Source: Steinernema hermaphroditum
Lineage: Eukaryota > Nematoda > Chromadorea > Rhabditida > Steinernematidae
Assembly (NCBI GenBank): GCA_030435675.1
Contig: CM059625.1
Span: forward strand, 15,996,001 to 16,060,000
DNA: 64,000 nucleotides
Direction of reading: 5' to 3'
In this document: piece after piece, positions 1 to 11,020 of the stretch
Position numbering within the stretch: the first letter of the stretch is position 1
Layout of the letters: each line of letters begins with the position of its first letter
The notes under the pieces: generated by a model
Told to the model about the DNA's origin: nothing
The model's input: the letters and a program-made list of their open reading frames with translations, nothing else
The model's database searches: none
Translations under genes and position numbers: made by a program

Positions 1-1190
1 ATTTTTATGGTTTCAAAATGACTCTTTACTCGTTAGGGTTTCGTGATAAACAACGAGTCTAATAGTTTTTAGTTAGCGGAATTCTGTGCGGCAACACTGC
101 AAATTCAATACCTTTTATGATCGAGTTCACACTTCTGAAATGAAATTGGAAATGTTCAGGGAGAAATTTACCGTTGTTTGCATCTTGAGATTCCAACTAG
201 ATCACGAATTTATGTTGGACAGCTTCTCCTGTCGAGTATATTACATCTACAGTTGTTCATATCCTTCGATACAAGCATACTGCGATCCAAATACAGTGAA
301 GAGATACAATTCACCTGAAACGGTATACCCGAGTGAGTCCCGATACGATGCACCTGATAGATGAGGATTTTATCATGGTGCTACTCCAGTGATGTCCAAC
401 ATGATCTTCTCGAGCATTTGCTATAAAGTAATTATGTATCAGACCTTTATTTTTGGCTTTTCTGGGATGGTGAATAACGAATTTGTCTGTTCTGGAAACG
501 TTGCTTGCGTATTTATTTGTTTCAAGCAACAATAGATGACGTTAGCATTTTCGCATTCTCGTTGGAAGCATTCTCTTCCGCTCACAGTTTGGCGGACTCG
601 CTAGTTCCAAAATAATTCGTTTTCTTGTGATTTTTAGCCTTTTTTGTTCAATGCGCGGCATATAGGATAGTGATTGCAGTCTAGATGGGTTTACACGGTG
701 TCTATTTCTGATATTGTTATGTTGAGATGATATCCAACAGCATGAAGAGCAAAGTGTTTGTTGAAGGAGTTGTATTTCCAACGTTGGAATCCTCTGTTCT
801 CAGCTGCTCTTTTTAATTGCTGTCACATTCTCTGAAATTTGACGTAGATGCGTTCTACGACATGAAAAATAGAATACCTGGAAAGAGGTCCCATCAGCCA
901 CTACTGTGCGCCGTAAATATACGTGGGGGGAAGAATCACACCTGGATCACAAGCAATGTATATTCGAATTTGATCCTGTGGTGTTAATTCCGGCTTCCCA
1001 TTTTAGCAGCATATTAAAAATCGTATTTCAAGCGCATTTTGTTCAACAGCCACATACTTATTTGATATTTTGGTTTGATATCTGGGAGCTTGTGAGTACT
1101 ACTGAGTTATGCGAGAATATCCAACCATGCAGAGAAATGTGTGCGTAGTATAGGTTTCGTTGTTGACTATTTTGTGCGTGATTCATCTGA
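1..1190. other. No gene recognised
   Basis: AT-rich sequence with only short open frames on both strands. None shows a recognisable domain, signal peptide or consistent splice phase. The right end serves as upstream sequence of the small mitochondrial gene at 1224. Confidence 0.4.
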
Positions 1191-1210
1191 AGATTAGTGA
1201 TCGCTTACCA

Positions 1211-1223
1211 TTCCCATTTCAGA
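1211..1223 (+). promoter_or_regulatory. Probable spliced-leader acceptor
   Basis: TTCCCATTTCAG ends at 1222, one base before the ATG at 1224. No upstream coding exon fits in frame, so this is best read as a trans-splice acceptor giving a one-base 5' UTR. Confidence 0.5.
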
Positions 1224-1537
1224 ATGCTGGTTCGCATCATCGTCCGTCAACCCGCTTTGCGCCGCTTCTTCTCTGCTGCGCCACCCACCAGCTCGGGCAT
1301 TGAACATGCCGTCGAGTTCAAGAAGACTGGCTCCCGTCACAAGCAGGACATCAAGGATTACAAGTGCTCCGAGTATCTTCATTTCAACGTTTATTCGTAC
1401 TACGATCCTGAGGTTTGCTTGTTTGTCTATGGTGAAGTAGGACCGCTTGGCATTTTCAGGTCACCATGCTGCAGAGTCGCGTTGCTCAGCCGACCCCTAA
1501 GAAGCCTGACGTGCTGCCCTCTGTCAAGAGCAAGTAA
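1224..1537 (+). CDS. Small mitochondrial protein, NDUFV3-like
   Basis: Two exons, 1224..1412 and 1460..1537, joined in phase 0 across a 47-nt GT..AG intron, give 88 aa. The N-terminus is rich in Arg, Ala and Ser with no acidic residue (MLVRIIVRQPALRRFF...), as expected for a mitochondrial presequence. The C-terminal half has a Tyr-rich stretch, EYLHFNVYSYYDPEV, followed by M..SRVAQPTPKKP. This resembles the C-terminus of complex I subunit NDUFV3 (YSTYTFLDL...RMPQPS), a small peripheral subunit of the NADH-binding module. The start is the first ATG after a TTTCAG acceptor at 1222, which fits trans-splicing. The NDUFV3 assignment rests on a short motif and is moderate. That this is a real mitochondrial gene is more secure. 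Confidence 0.6.
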
Positions 1538-1931
1538 ACCATCGTTAGGTCTAATTGCATCAGTCAATGCAGATTTTGTAGTAAAGTAAATTTTGTGACT
1601 GTTCACAACTTCATCTTACCCCTTCTGCTCAGCATTTAGCTAAGACTCTTGGCTGCTGCAACGCGGCTTAATTACAACACCCTTGTGGTTTTCTATAAGA
1701 AAACTAAGCCATTCATTCTTCTTCTATAACACGGCGTATAACCAGAACCTTATGCTCTGGAAGGACTTGCTGCGAATCGCTGCCGACAGATCTTTATGAA
1801 TGTGAAGCAATTCATGCAGCATGAGTTGATAATGTTTTAACTATAGGACTATCAGTGACAGCAGCTGGGCGTGACGGCTAGATGGAATGACCCGGCACTT
1901 TTATTACCTTGCAGTCGTTAAAGCTCTGTGT
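1538..1931. other. Short intergenic stretch between convergent genes
   Basis: Contains the 3' UTRs of the mitochondrial gene (+) and the Argonaute gene (-). No further feature seen. Confidence 0.4.
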
Positions 1932-1937
1932 TTTATT
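1932..1937 (-). terminator. AATAAA polyadenylation signal of the Argonaute gene
   Basis: TTTATT on the + strand reads AATAAA on the - strand, 33 nt after the Argonaute stop codon at 1970..1972. Confidence 0.55.
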
Positions 1938-1969
1938 AAAATTTTTGTATTGATAATGTAAAGGGAAAG

Positions 1970-4900
1970 TCAGGCCCAGAATTTGCTTTCCCTGTGAGGA
2001 ACAGGCATCTGTCGCAGGACACTGTCGTAGTGCTTCTGCCATTGCTCGGGTGTTCTCTTCTTCTTCCGCAGGAGTTCGCCATTTCCATCCTCTTCCATCA
2101 TTGCCATATCCCTGAAATAGATTATAAGAATTAGAAAATAGTATATATGACCTACAGTGTTTGATAATTGCTCATTCCCCTCTTTGACAAATCCATAGCT
2201 GAGTATAATGGAGCCGGGACTGACGTCGACCTATTGGCGGTGTTTTGCAAATAACACAGCGTGTTCGTCAATTCTTCGACCTCTAGGGCGGCTAGTTCCT
2301 CAGCACTCATGTCGCCGTGATGGACATTGACTGTGAAGCGAACGGGCTGTGCAAGGCCACCGTCCGAGCAGTGACTAACAAGTGTGAAGTTTGGTGTTGC
2401 GAACCGTTCTTGGATGAAACTGCCGGCCATTACATTCTGTTTGGCCGAGTGTCCTTGGACACTGGTGCTATTTGGGAAAAGACGAATCTTCGGCTTCGTT
2501 TCAACAGTTATCAGCACAAATTTCGGCCTGAAGTCTTGGTGAGAATAGCACTGGGAGATTGTCTCCAGCAGGGCTGCTTTCTCTTTCGACATGTCCTGAA
2601 ATGAGCGTGGTTAGGTAAACAGTTGGGAAGATCATGGCTACCTGTGATTGGCGAGTGACCCTCCAATACATGAAAATGTCGATTGGCAACGCTCCACCAT
2701 TAGCAGAAAACCGTTGTAATGCATGCTTCAGATGGGACCGAACCATTTCCATATCCGCTTGTTTGTCATGCTGGTACCAATAGGTGCCCCGGAGCATGAA
2801 GTTAGGATCGGGCGTTGAATAACTGAAGCCGACAACGGTCGGATTGTGGTTTGGTTCACCAAATCTCTGTCTTTCCGGTTGTTTCAGGTCGATGCCGACA
2901 AACATTCTTGTTGGTCGTATATGACGAATTGCCCTGCAATGTATAATTTACCATGATTTACTTAAACCGCAAGTACTTACATGTTGCTTGGTTCATCGGA
3001 CACGTGAGACTCTTTGAGGCAATAATTCGTTCCTCCCAACTTCAAGTTGAGCTTCATGATGATACTTGTTAGCTTCTCATCATTGTAGGTCGACTTACAA
3101 ATGACATCTTTGAAAGTTTTCGGTGTCAAGCACTGCGTGGTTACGACAATGTCTGCTTTTCCATCGTTCCTGGTGAGTCTATTCGTCATTTCGGCCAGCT
3201 TCCAGACGTCATGCGTTAAGTCATCCTTGTTACCGGAGCAGATTACGATGACGTGGCGTAGCTTGCATTTTTCAATTGTCTCTTCAGCCTTTTGCAGCAT
3301 GTCGCTGACACGCTTGTCCATGCCAAAGTATTTGGAGAAGTCGTGAACCAACACAACGTCCTTCGATTGATCAAGTTTCATATCGTATAGGGTGTGCATC
3401 CAGCCAAATATCTTCTTAGTGAACGTTCCGAGCTCATCTAGAGGAACTTCAGACATAGGGCACGTGTTCACGATGCCAATTCGGAAAGGTTTTGAGACGA
3501 CGGGCGAAATGGCTTGTATAGGCTTTGCCTGCTTCCAGAGTGCCCATTTGCCACCGACAGGTTTGCTGAAGTAGTTCTTCTGAACAATGATTGGCGCTTT
3601 TGTGTGTTTCGCAGCAATTTGAACAAGTTCACTCGACTCGATGGTGATCTTAAAGGTTTGTAGATATGGGTTGCTGACTTGAACGACGTCTGAGGATGAT
3701 TGATATTCATCTGCAGCTCTGGTTAGGTTTAAGTCGGTCATCGCTTGCGAGATGTTGTTAACGGCATTCTCGGCTAGACTGTAACATGCTGTTTTGAATG
3801 CTTCCTTCTGAAAAATTGATAATGAATGAACTGCTTCACGCAGCGTTTCACTTACAATGGTCTCCGAAATATATGGAGAAACGACCTTTTGATTTGGCAA
3901 CAGCTCCACAACGTTCATTGGATAGTAGGAATATGCATCTTTGTATTTCCTGGCAATGCAAGGGAGAGTTTTGCTGCAATCCGTGAAGTCGTAGCGGTCG
4001 TTCATGTATTCAGCAACACTCATTTTCATGTCGCCTTCGCATTCTATGTAAATACTAAACGTATCGGTTATTGGAGGTGCATTAGAAACCACGTCTTACT
4101 CATGAGCACTGCGTTTCTCAACGTGGTCAATCATGAACGTGTCTTGACGACCATCATTGCGGTGGTTGGTCTGCACAATGGCGCCTTTGAGTACGGGAGC
4201 GATGTTGTACAGATGATATTCCTTGTCCTCTCCGTTCAGCTTTCTTTCCAGTTCCTTAGTTGATTGGCACTGGAAAAAAATGGCACAGAAGTCGGAGACT
4301 CGCTTCGGGTGTCGGATATCGAAGAATAGTTCAAATTTGGGAGTCATGTGCAGGACTGGAATGAATGGTCGTACAACGCTAGTGTAGTCCGGGTTGGGGT
4401 CTGGGATCAGTTCCACGGTTTTCTCAAATCCGACCGCAGTTGAGAGGCCAAATACGTGCTTTAATGGCTTTCCAGCGTTGAGCATGAAGTTCTTCGACCC
4501 GTAGACGACTTGGTCGTTCATTCTAAAGATGAAGCGATTATCAAACGTAAATATCTTTGATAATAAATTGTCATCTTCCGTGTTATTCTTTTAAACTTAC
4601 CTCTCAAAGGCATGCTGCCAGGTGAGCGTCTCCAAAAAGTGTTCAACGCCGACGAGAGGATCCGATTCCGTACCGAAGTTGTGTAAGTCGAATGTGGTGC
4701 CGCACTTTTTGACAAATGCCGTTATGCAGTCGAAGGGGGTTGAAACCAGTTGATCGAGGATGGCCTTTGGCAGATTTTCCTAACAATGATCGATTACATT
4801 TGCATTATCTGCACATAGTTCAAATACCTTTTCGAGGTTACACATATTGTCCTGAATATCGTTTGGCGTGTACAGCGTTCTGACAGTGTCATACGCATAG

Positions 4901-5637
4901 TCATATGGAGAACCAGGGAAATCGGAAATTTGTCCGTCTTTTTGATTTTCTGCAAGGAGGTGCCGAAATAGTTGGAAAACTAATGCCTTTCGCTTTTGCT
5001 TTCGAACACTAAAAGATGAACAGTGTGTCAACCTATTAAAGCTTATCACTTACGAATCCGTCGGTCCAATCAACATATCGGTCACAATCATTGCTTCATC
5101 GTCGTCGTCAAATTCGTTGTAACCAAGACCGATTTCGCTGATGTCATGGATTCTGGCATTTGTTCTTACTTTCCTATTCTTCAGAGCGGCGTTCTTCGGC
5201 ACTTTGCGATACATGGCGAAGATAAGTTCATAGACGTGAATCGCCCGTGGCGCTTTTGTCATGTTGAAACGGAACGCGTTCATGCGGACGACGTTCTCGG
5301 GCTCCAACTCTACTCCGATGTTGGCAGTAGATGCCGAAGTTTCTGGTTCATCACGAACGCGAGTCGAATTTTGAGTTGAAGATCGACTGGTCGGGTTTGG
5401 GGAGGGCCTGTCCCCATGACGATCGGCTTGCATAGAAGGATCGTCAGGGGGAGGTGAAGAGCGTCTGACATGGGAGCTACCCTGCTGAGAAGAATGTGGA
5501 TTTCGACTGCGATCGTCGTGCTGCGAACGCCGGTCGATGTTGCCGTAGTCGGAACCCCTGCCACGAGAAGCTCCACGTGACGGACGATTAGTATTACGGA
5601 ATTGACGGCTGTAGTTTCCTTTGAAGTTTCGAGACAT
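1970..5637 (-). CDS. WAGO-type Argonaute, probably slicer-dead
   Basis: Nine exons on the - strand: 5637..5054, 5008..4828, 4779..4601, 4522..4100, 4054..3856, 3807..2981, 2933..2642, 2595..2156 and 2111..1970. Phases match at every junction and give about 1088 aa. Residues 1-150 are Arg/Gly/Ser-rich and look disordered. A PAZ region follows (about 390-520), then MID (about 640-790, with RHVIVICSG and the NLKLGGTNY segment) and PIWI (about 800-1060), ending in ...SKFWA. The first catalytic Asp is kept (FVGID, D813). The second Asp is replaced (IFMYWRV, W888) and the catalytic His is replaced by Met (PAPLYSAM, M1029). Loss of slicer residues is typical of worm-specific WAGOs, which bind secondary siRNAs. 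The start ATG follows a TTTCAG acceptor directly, so trans-splicing is likely. Function is inferred from class, and I cannot assign a one-to-one orthologue. Confidence 0.93.
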
Positions 5638-6236
5638 CTGAAACTCGGATGCTGAACGATGGAATAACCAAATTGGTAAGCTGGAGATGCACTAGCGTAT
5701 TTGAGACACGATTGGGACTTTCGCGCCATGCGACAATGTGATACATTAAGAAGATGTAAGATGTTTAAATCAATACTTTCTGTTTCAATTGATGGCTATT
5801 AGTAGGAAGACAAACAGATGGGCGATGACGCTTGATGAGTTTAAATGTTTGGTAAGCATCGCTTCCTTGACAGCATGCGATGCATAATCAACGCATCACT
5901 AGTGTCACAATGCGTTATTGTACAATTGCCACGTGCTGCCTGAATGCAAATATCGGCTGTGATCGTATAATGGTATACGAAAAATACGAAACAACAGACA
6001 ATTTTAGATAGTTACTGGGAGATGCAGTGACTCACTTTTTGTCCAACATATTTTGTATAAACTATATTTCACACATCAAACAGTTTGTTGCATATCTACA
6101 ACTAGACCACCCACTTTTGGTTGACTGATGAAACAATGCATGCAGTTCGCGTTTATTGGACAAAAGGTATATGCTGCCAGCTACAAGTCGCTCTATACGC
6201 ACTGAAACCTCACTTCTTCAGATGGACCGTTGATTC
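5638..6236. other. Intergenic region between Argonaute and acyltransferase genes
   Basis: AT-rich upstream region of the Argonaute gene. The two flanking genes share a strand but are more than 600 bp apart, so nothing suggests an operon. Confidence 0.4.
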
Positions 6237-6242
6237 TTTATT
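6237..6242 (-). terminator. AATAAA polyadenylation signal of the acyltransferase gene
   Basis: Reads AATAAA on the - strand, 38 nt after the stop codon at 6280..6282. Confidence 0.55.
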
Positions 6243-6279
6243 ACCGATTTTATAATGCAACACCACGTTTGTACAAAAA

Positions 6280-8885
6280 TTACTCCGCTTGTAGCACCAT
6301 TCTTGAAAGCAATTTCTGAGCATTGTCTTTGTAACGTTCTTGCTCGTCCTTCTTCTTGAACAATTTCAGATCCAAGGGACCGACGTTGATGTTCGCAGTC
6401 TGGGCGATGAGCGTTTGTACTCGTTGTGCAAACTCTTCTTGACTTTCGTTTGGAAGTTTGGTCATTGGTGGCAGGTAATACACGTTATACACGATCGCCC
6501 ATGAGGTGAACAAACGCCAGAGGTAGACGATGAAGCTGTCTTCCATCCAGAAAGCGTCGCCAAGGCTGAAATGTGGCACAAATAGCGGGCGTCTGATAAC
6601 AAAATGAACTTTAAGAACGATAAGGTATCTCGTCGCTCGAGATCTTAATCGTTTTGTGAACCTAGCATTCATACCTAGAATTCTGGCTAATGGCAATAGG
6701 ATAGATGTTGATATCGTCTTCGAAGACGGCTTTGCGGAACTGAATAACTGACGAGTTGTTCGTACAGTAACCTTCGGGAAACAAGAGAACTGGATCCACT
6801 TTCTGGTTTTTGGCAGCGGCCATCACTTGCTTCTGAAAACATCATCTCTTATTTTGGCTATAAATGAACCTTTCACCTGGAAGCTCTGACGATCCGACTT
6901 ATGAGATCGCTCAACCCACAATGTAGACGTAATGCGATCAGAAGCCTTCTCAATCCAGCCAATGAATCCGGGATGCTTTTGTCCGGTAACCGTGTAGCCG
7001 GTCGGTGCATCGTAGTCCACATCGGAAAAAATGATTTGAATGTCATTGGCCGTTAAGTGATTCGAAACGGCGATTCCCGGGGATTTTGGCTTGTACTGCG
7101 GATTATGATAGCGGGCGACGAGTCCGAGTCCAGAGCAGAACAGTCGTACGTATGAGATGCAGACATAAAGTCGTTGTTTCACTGTGTACGGACGGATGAA
7201 GGAGATTATGGCAACGGCTGTGACCCAGATCATTGAGATAAGCAGAAGACTTAGGCGAATGGGCATGAGGACGGAGATCCTGCAAGCATATCCTCAGTTT
7301 AGTTTCTGTTATGATTCTGTTTTGGATGAGGTAAGAATGATTTCACACAATATCCCCATAGTTCAAGGCTGGGTCTTGTTCCACTGATCAAGACATTTGT
7401 TGCAATAAACACCACCAGCTATCAGCAGAACATTGTGATCTTTGACAATTCGATCGGTTGTTTACTTCCTTGTGATACTTTTACTCTATTCACATGTTTG
7501 CGGAGCACTGAACGGCTTCCCCGGCCGGGTGGACTTTGATCGAGTCAACAACTATGCTATGCGTCACATAGTTAGCGTCTCGGTGGCGTGACTGATAGCA
7601 TAGTATAATGTTGGCCTCTTATCAACATCACCATCGAAACATGTCAGTTTGCAAGGATCAGGGATTGAAAGGATTCTAATTGAAGCGACGCATACGAAAC
7701 GGAAAGGTGACGTCACATAGGTGGACAGTCTGTGCAAAAGATTGGCCTTGATCCGCAACTGTGATCGCGAATTAGCAGCTCTCTCAATGGTATTTCTCGC
7801 GAAAAGACCAATTTGTGCCAGATAATGGCGAACTTTGTTCTCGCCACGACATATGCGAGGGCCTAATGCACAACCGGTTTACGGAGGTTAGCAAAGAAAT
7901 TGAGTAACGGCTACAGGAATCGAAAAGGACAACATGAATGGCCTGCTAATTTAAAAAGATATTTCGTGATCGGGTAGCCATTGCTGTGCTCTATTTGTGT
8001 TTTGAACCTGCGTTGAATAGGAGTCTGAGACTAGACCGAAATAGCATAGTTCGTCCGCACTTTGATCGCTTTCGAAGCCCTTTTGTTTGCAAATAACTTG
8101 TGGATTTTTTCACAACGACATCTCGTCTGTGTTGTGTCTTATCAACAAACAAACAAACAAACCTGAAAACCAAGCCAGAGAAGTAGATAACCCAGGGCAG
8201 CGCTTGATCTCTGAACTGGACGGGAAGAGTCATCATGGTCCACCGCTTAGTCGGTGCTGCATCGATAATGTTCGTAAGGTCATCCTGAAGAGGTTAAGTC
8301 TCAAATATCTGCCACTATGAATTGATGTGAGCAGTCAGAAATTGACCCGTTTAAGGTTTAGGGATCCGAGGCTTTTGCTGATCTGAATCGACAAAAAAAT
8401 CGTCATCTAAGTCGACAAAGAGGACATCGACTAAGCAGTGCTTATCATCCATGAAAGTGGTTTTTTGGGAGTGTGAAAATGCGAACGTTATCATAGAAGA
8501 AGGGAGAGTGCGATCAGAACTGAGCCACACAAGAACAGCTGTGTTATCAGGCGAGACAGTGAAATTCACGTTAACTTACTTGAATGATAGCTTCCAGACC
8601 TGCCCGGGTAAGGTCGCACGAAAGTTCAGAAATGTCGGAATTTTCCAGTTGAGAATAGAACATTCCCGTGTAGTTCTTTTCAATTATTTTCTCGCGTCTT
8701 CCGGTCCATTCAGAGTCCGGCACAGGAGCAACGAGTTTTTGGATGTACTGCACGATTTTGATGTAGATGTGCGGCAACGGTCCCCATGATGATTTGGAGA
8801 GAATGAGAACGACGGTAGTGAAGACTATGGCAGTGAGCGAGTAGACGTAAAAGGAGATCAGGGAAGGAACGTCGATGAGGGCCAT
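6280..8885 (-). CDS. Glycerol-3-phosphate acyltransferase, GPAT3/4 (ACL-4/5) type
   Basis: Five exons on the - strand: 8885..8580, 8284..8163, 7279..6877, 6832..6675 and 6592..6280. They give 433 aa, almost the length of human GPAT3 (434). The enzyme transfers an acyl group to glycerol-3-phosphate in the ER membrane, the first step of glycerolipid and triacylglycerol synthesis. An N-terminal hydrophobic segment (about residues 8-30) is followed by a second hydrophobic block (about 145-190). The acyltransferase motifs are intact: NHLTAND (His 217 and Asp form the H-x4-D pair), LWVERS, FPEGYCTNN (about 295) and YPIAI. The C-terminal GDAFW...LFTSWAIV...YLPPMT block is diagnostic of GPAT3/4 rather than of PlsC lysophosphatidate acyltransferases. 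Intron 2 is long (7280..8162) and the others are short. A CAG acceptor 7 nt upstream of the ATG suggests trans-splicing. Confidence 0.92.
7280..8162 (-). other. Long intron of the acyltransferase gene
   Basis: 883-nt intron with a (CAAA)n microsatellite near 8147-8162 at its donor end. No nested gene seen. Confidence 0.5.
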
Positions 8886-10692
8886 TGGGCACCTGTAGTT
8901 GGTCTGATAGCTGTAGTTCACACTATGTGCTTCTGTTTGGGTATGATCTGGAAGGATAATGGCAAAGTCTAAGGAAGCAGAGGGGTATCGGCACGCTAGA
9001 TGAAGCACAAAGCAACAAAAATGAAAAACCCGATCTTCTTGAATTGTTCAAAGAACTCGATAAAGTTGCGCAAGTAACCACAGCTGTTTCTATCCATCTC
9101 GAAATTTCTAGAAGGAGTGATATGCCTGGAAGGTTATCCGAACAGCCCTGACAATCAATAACGACGGATCGAGGACTTCCCCGTCAAATACCGAGTAGGT
9201 AACTGGAACAAAGATCACAAAATTTCAGTCAGTCACGAGACCAGCTTTTAAATAGGTATGCACTTTCTGATTATAGACCTTAACTAATAAGTGATTAGAA
9301 GACAACATGAAGAAAACACTGTCCATTTTGGGATCACAGTTCAATGAACAGAGCTAAAAGAACGCGAAATGGGGGAATCCCTACTTCCAGCTGACAGCCG
9401 GTGGGCGGGAACCGCCTCAAACAAAAGTTCACCTAGATGGCACCTATCACAACCACCGAAGCGAACCGACAATGATCGGTGAGAACAATGAAGGGCCGCG
9501 ACACGCACGTGTTCAATCAGCTGGCACCGCCCTCCTCCCAAGGCGGGAAGTGCTGGAGTGTCGGGACTGTTTTTACACTCGCCCTTGTGATCACGAATCG
9601 CCCATGGCAAGTTCATCATCCTGGAAGACGTCTCGGTCGCTGATCAGCAAAGTGTTCACAACAACGGCAAAGCAAACCGTCTGGAACGACTATTTTGAGG
9701 GAGCGATTAAACGTGCGTGAGCTGGAATTCTTGAAAAACAGGAGATGTTGACAGGAGCGGGAACTTGTGACATGACTGATGGCGTCTAGTGCACGAAATG
9801 GTGAAAATGTGGGTATACTTATGGTCCTGCGGGCAGCCAACAGAAACACCGGTTGGGGATGCAAAAAAGCAAACTGATTACGGCGTATTTCGCACTTTGT
9901 TCTCGGGAGGGAACCGATTAGACGCGTCGAGCGGTCGAGACGACGGCTTAAACGCCTTACAAACAATCGGCCTTTTTATGTGCTGCAGAGATCATTTATT
10001 GGGTATTAAACTGACGCTTGCAACGCTGAGTTGCACAATTACACTTAACCTTTGGTTCTCTACATGGCCAAACGGTCTATAGTTACATCTTCTCCAGATG
10101 CAATTGTAACAAAGACAAAAAAACCTGCAGGTGGCCTATCAATTATCTAGCTATTGCGTACATGAATCTTTAATCATAGGAAACGAACGAGGGCTATCAA
10201 TTTTTTGGCTCTCTCTTGAACACATAAAGATGATGATCTTGCACACTTCAGTCAGAAAATATATGTTGCCAAGTATAACGAACATACCTTATTGGGAAGC
10301 GGCACGATTACGCTGTTTTTGTGGTGTTTCACTGCCAATTACCCTAAATCCAACCAAATCTATCATCCTGAAGAAGGACAATTCGAGCAGCTTGGGTGAT
10401 GCGTCGCTTCGAATGGTGCGCTGTAGACCTCTAGACTGACCTCTTTAACTGACTTTAACTCTTTAACTGACTAACTCCTTTAATATATTAGTTTTTCTTT
10501 TCCCAGGCACTCAATACAGAATGTGCGCAACAGATCTGTTGTAGCCACCTAGATCGCGACTAGTCTTGACTCGTGCATGGAGTGGTACCTTATATCGACT
10601 ATTTATTCATGAGCAAGAGCTGTCTGAAGTCAATAAGTTCATCCACTCGTACTGGTATATCTTGATCTGTACAATCTTCTTTATTCCCAATT
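8886..10692. other. No gene recognised
   Basis: Upstream region of the acyltransferase gene. Open frames of 60-116 codons occur on both strands between 9340 and 10440, but they overlap each other antisense and show no domain or splice consistency. Confidence 0.35.
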
Positions 10693-11020
10693 TCATCGGC
10701 AGTTAGTTACCCTCCCGGTCTTCGTCCTTTCGGGCGCGTTCGAACTCTTTAGCCTATCGAGAAACTCATCGCGTTCGGTTTCCTTCAAATCCTTAGCCAC
10801 GAGAACGTAGGTTCTCATGTGAAGCATTTTTGTTTCGAAGGAACCTTGGGGCGGTTCATCAGGGACCTGAGTGAGCTTTGCCTATACGATGCCGTCATAA
10901 GGGACGACTGCTATGAAGATAGCACAAAGGTGCTGTTTCGTAGTTGCTACTCACTTCCGTTGGCCACATATCGTTGCAGCGCACACACGTTAGATGACGA
11001 AAGGATCTTGATTGCAGTGC
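10693..11020 (-). CDS. Two 3' exons of an unrecognised gene
   Basis: Exons 11020..10955 and 10866..10693 on the - strand join in phase 0 through an ACGGAA|GTGAGT donor and a CACTCAG|GTC acceptor. A TTTCAG acceptor precedes the first. They encode the last 79 residues of a protein. The segment has a CVRC motif and then a charged, helix-like region (MRTYVLVAKDLKETERDEF and onward) that ends at TGA 10693..10695. Upstream, a plausible coding stretch lies on the same strand at about 11100-11480 (with a KGKGGVKKEEGEED run), but I could not connect it without phase conflicts. I do not recognise the family. The 5' end is missing from this model. Confidence 0.35.

Noticed and set aside
2317..3574. Several 60-95 codon frames on the + strand
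   Set aside because: Antisense to the Argonaute exons, which have consistent splice phase and domain matches.
8451..8789. 112-codon frame on the + strand
   Set aside because: Antisense to the first exon of the acyltransferase, which is well supported by alignment to GPAT3/4.
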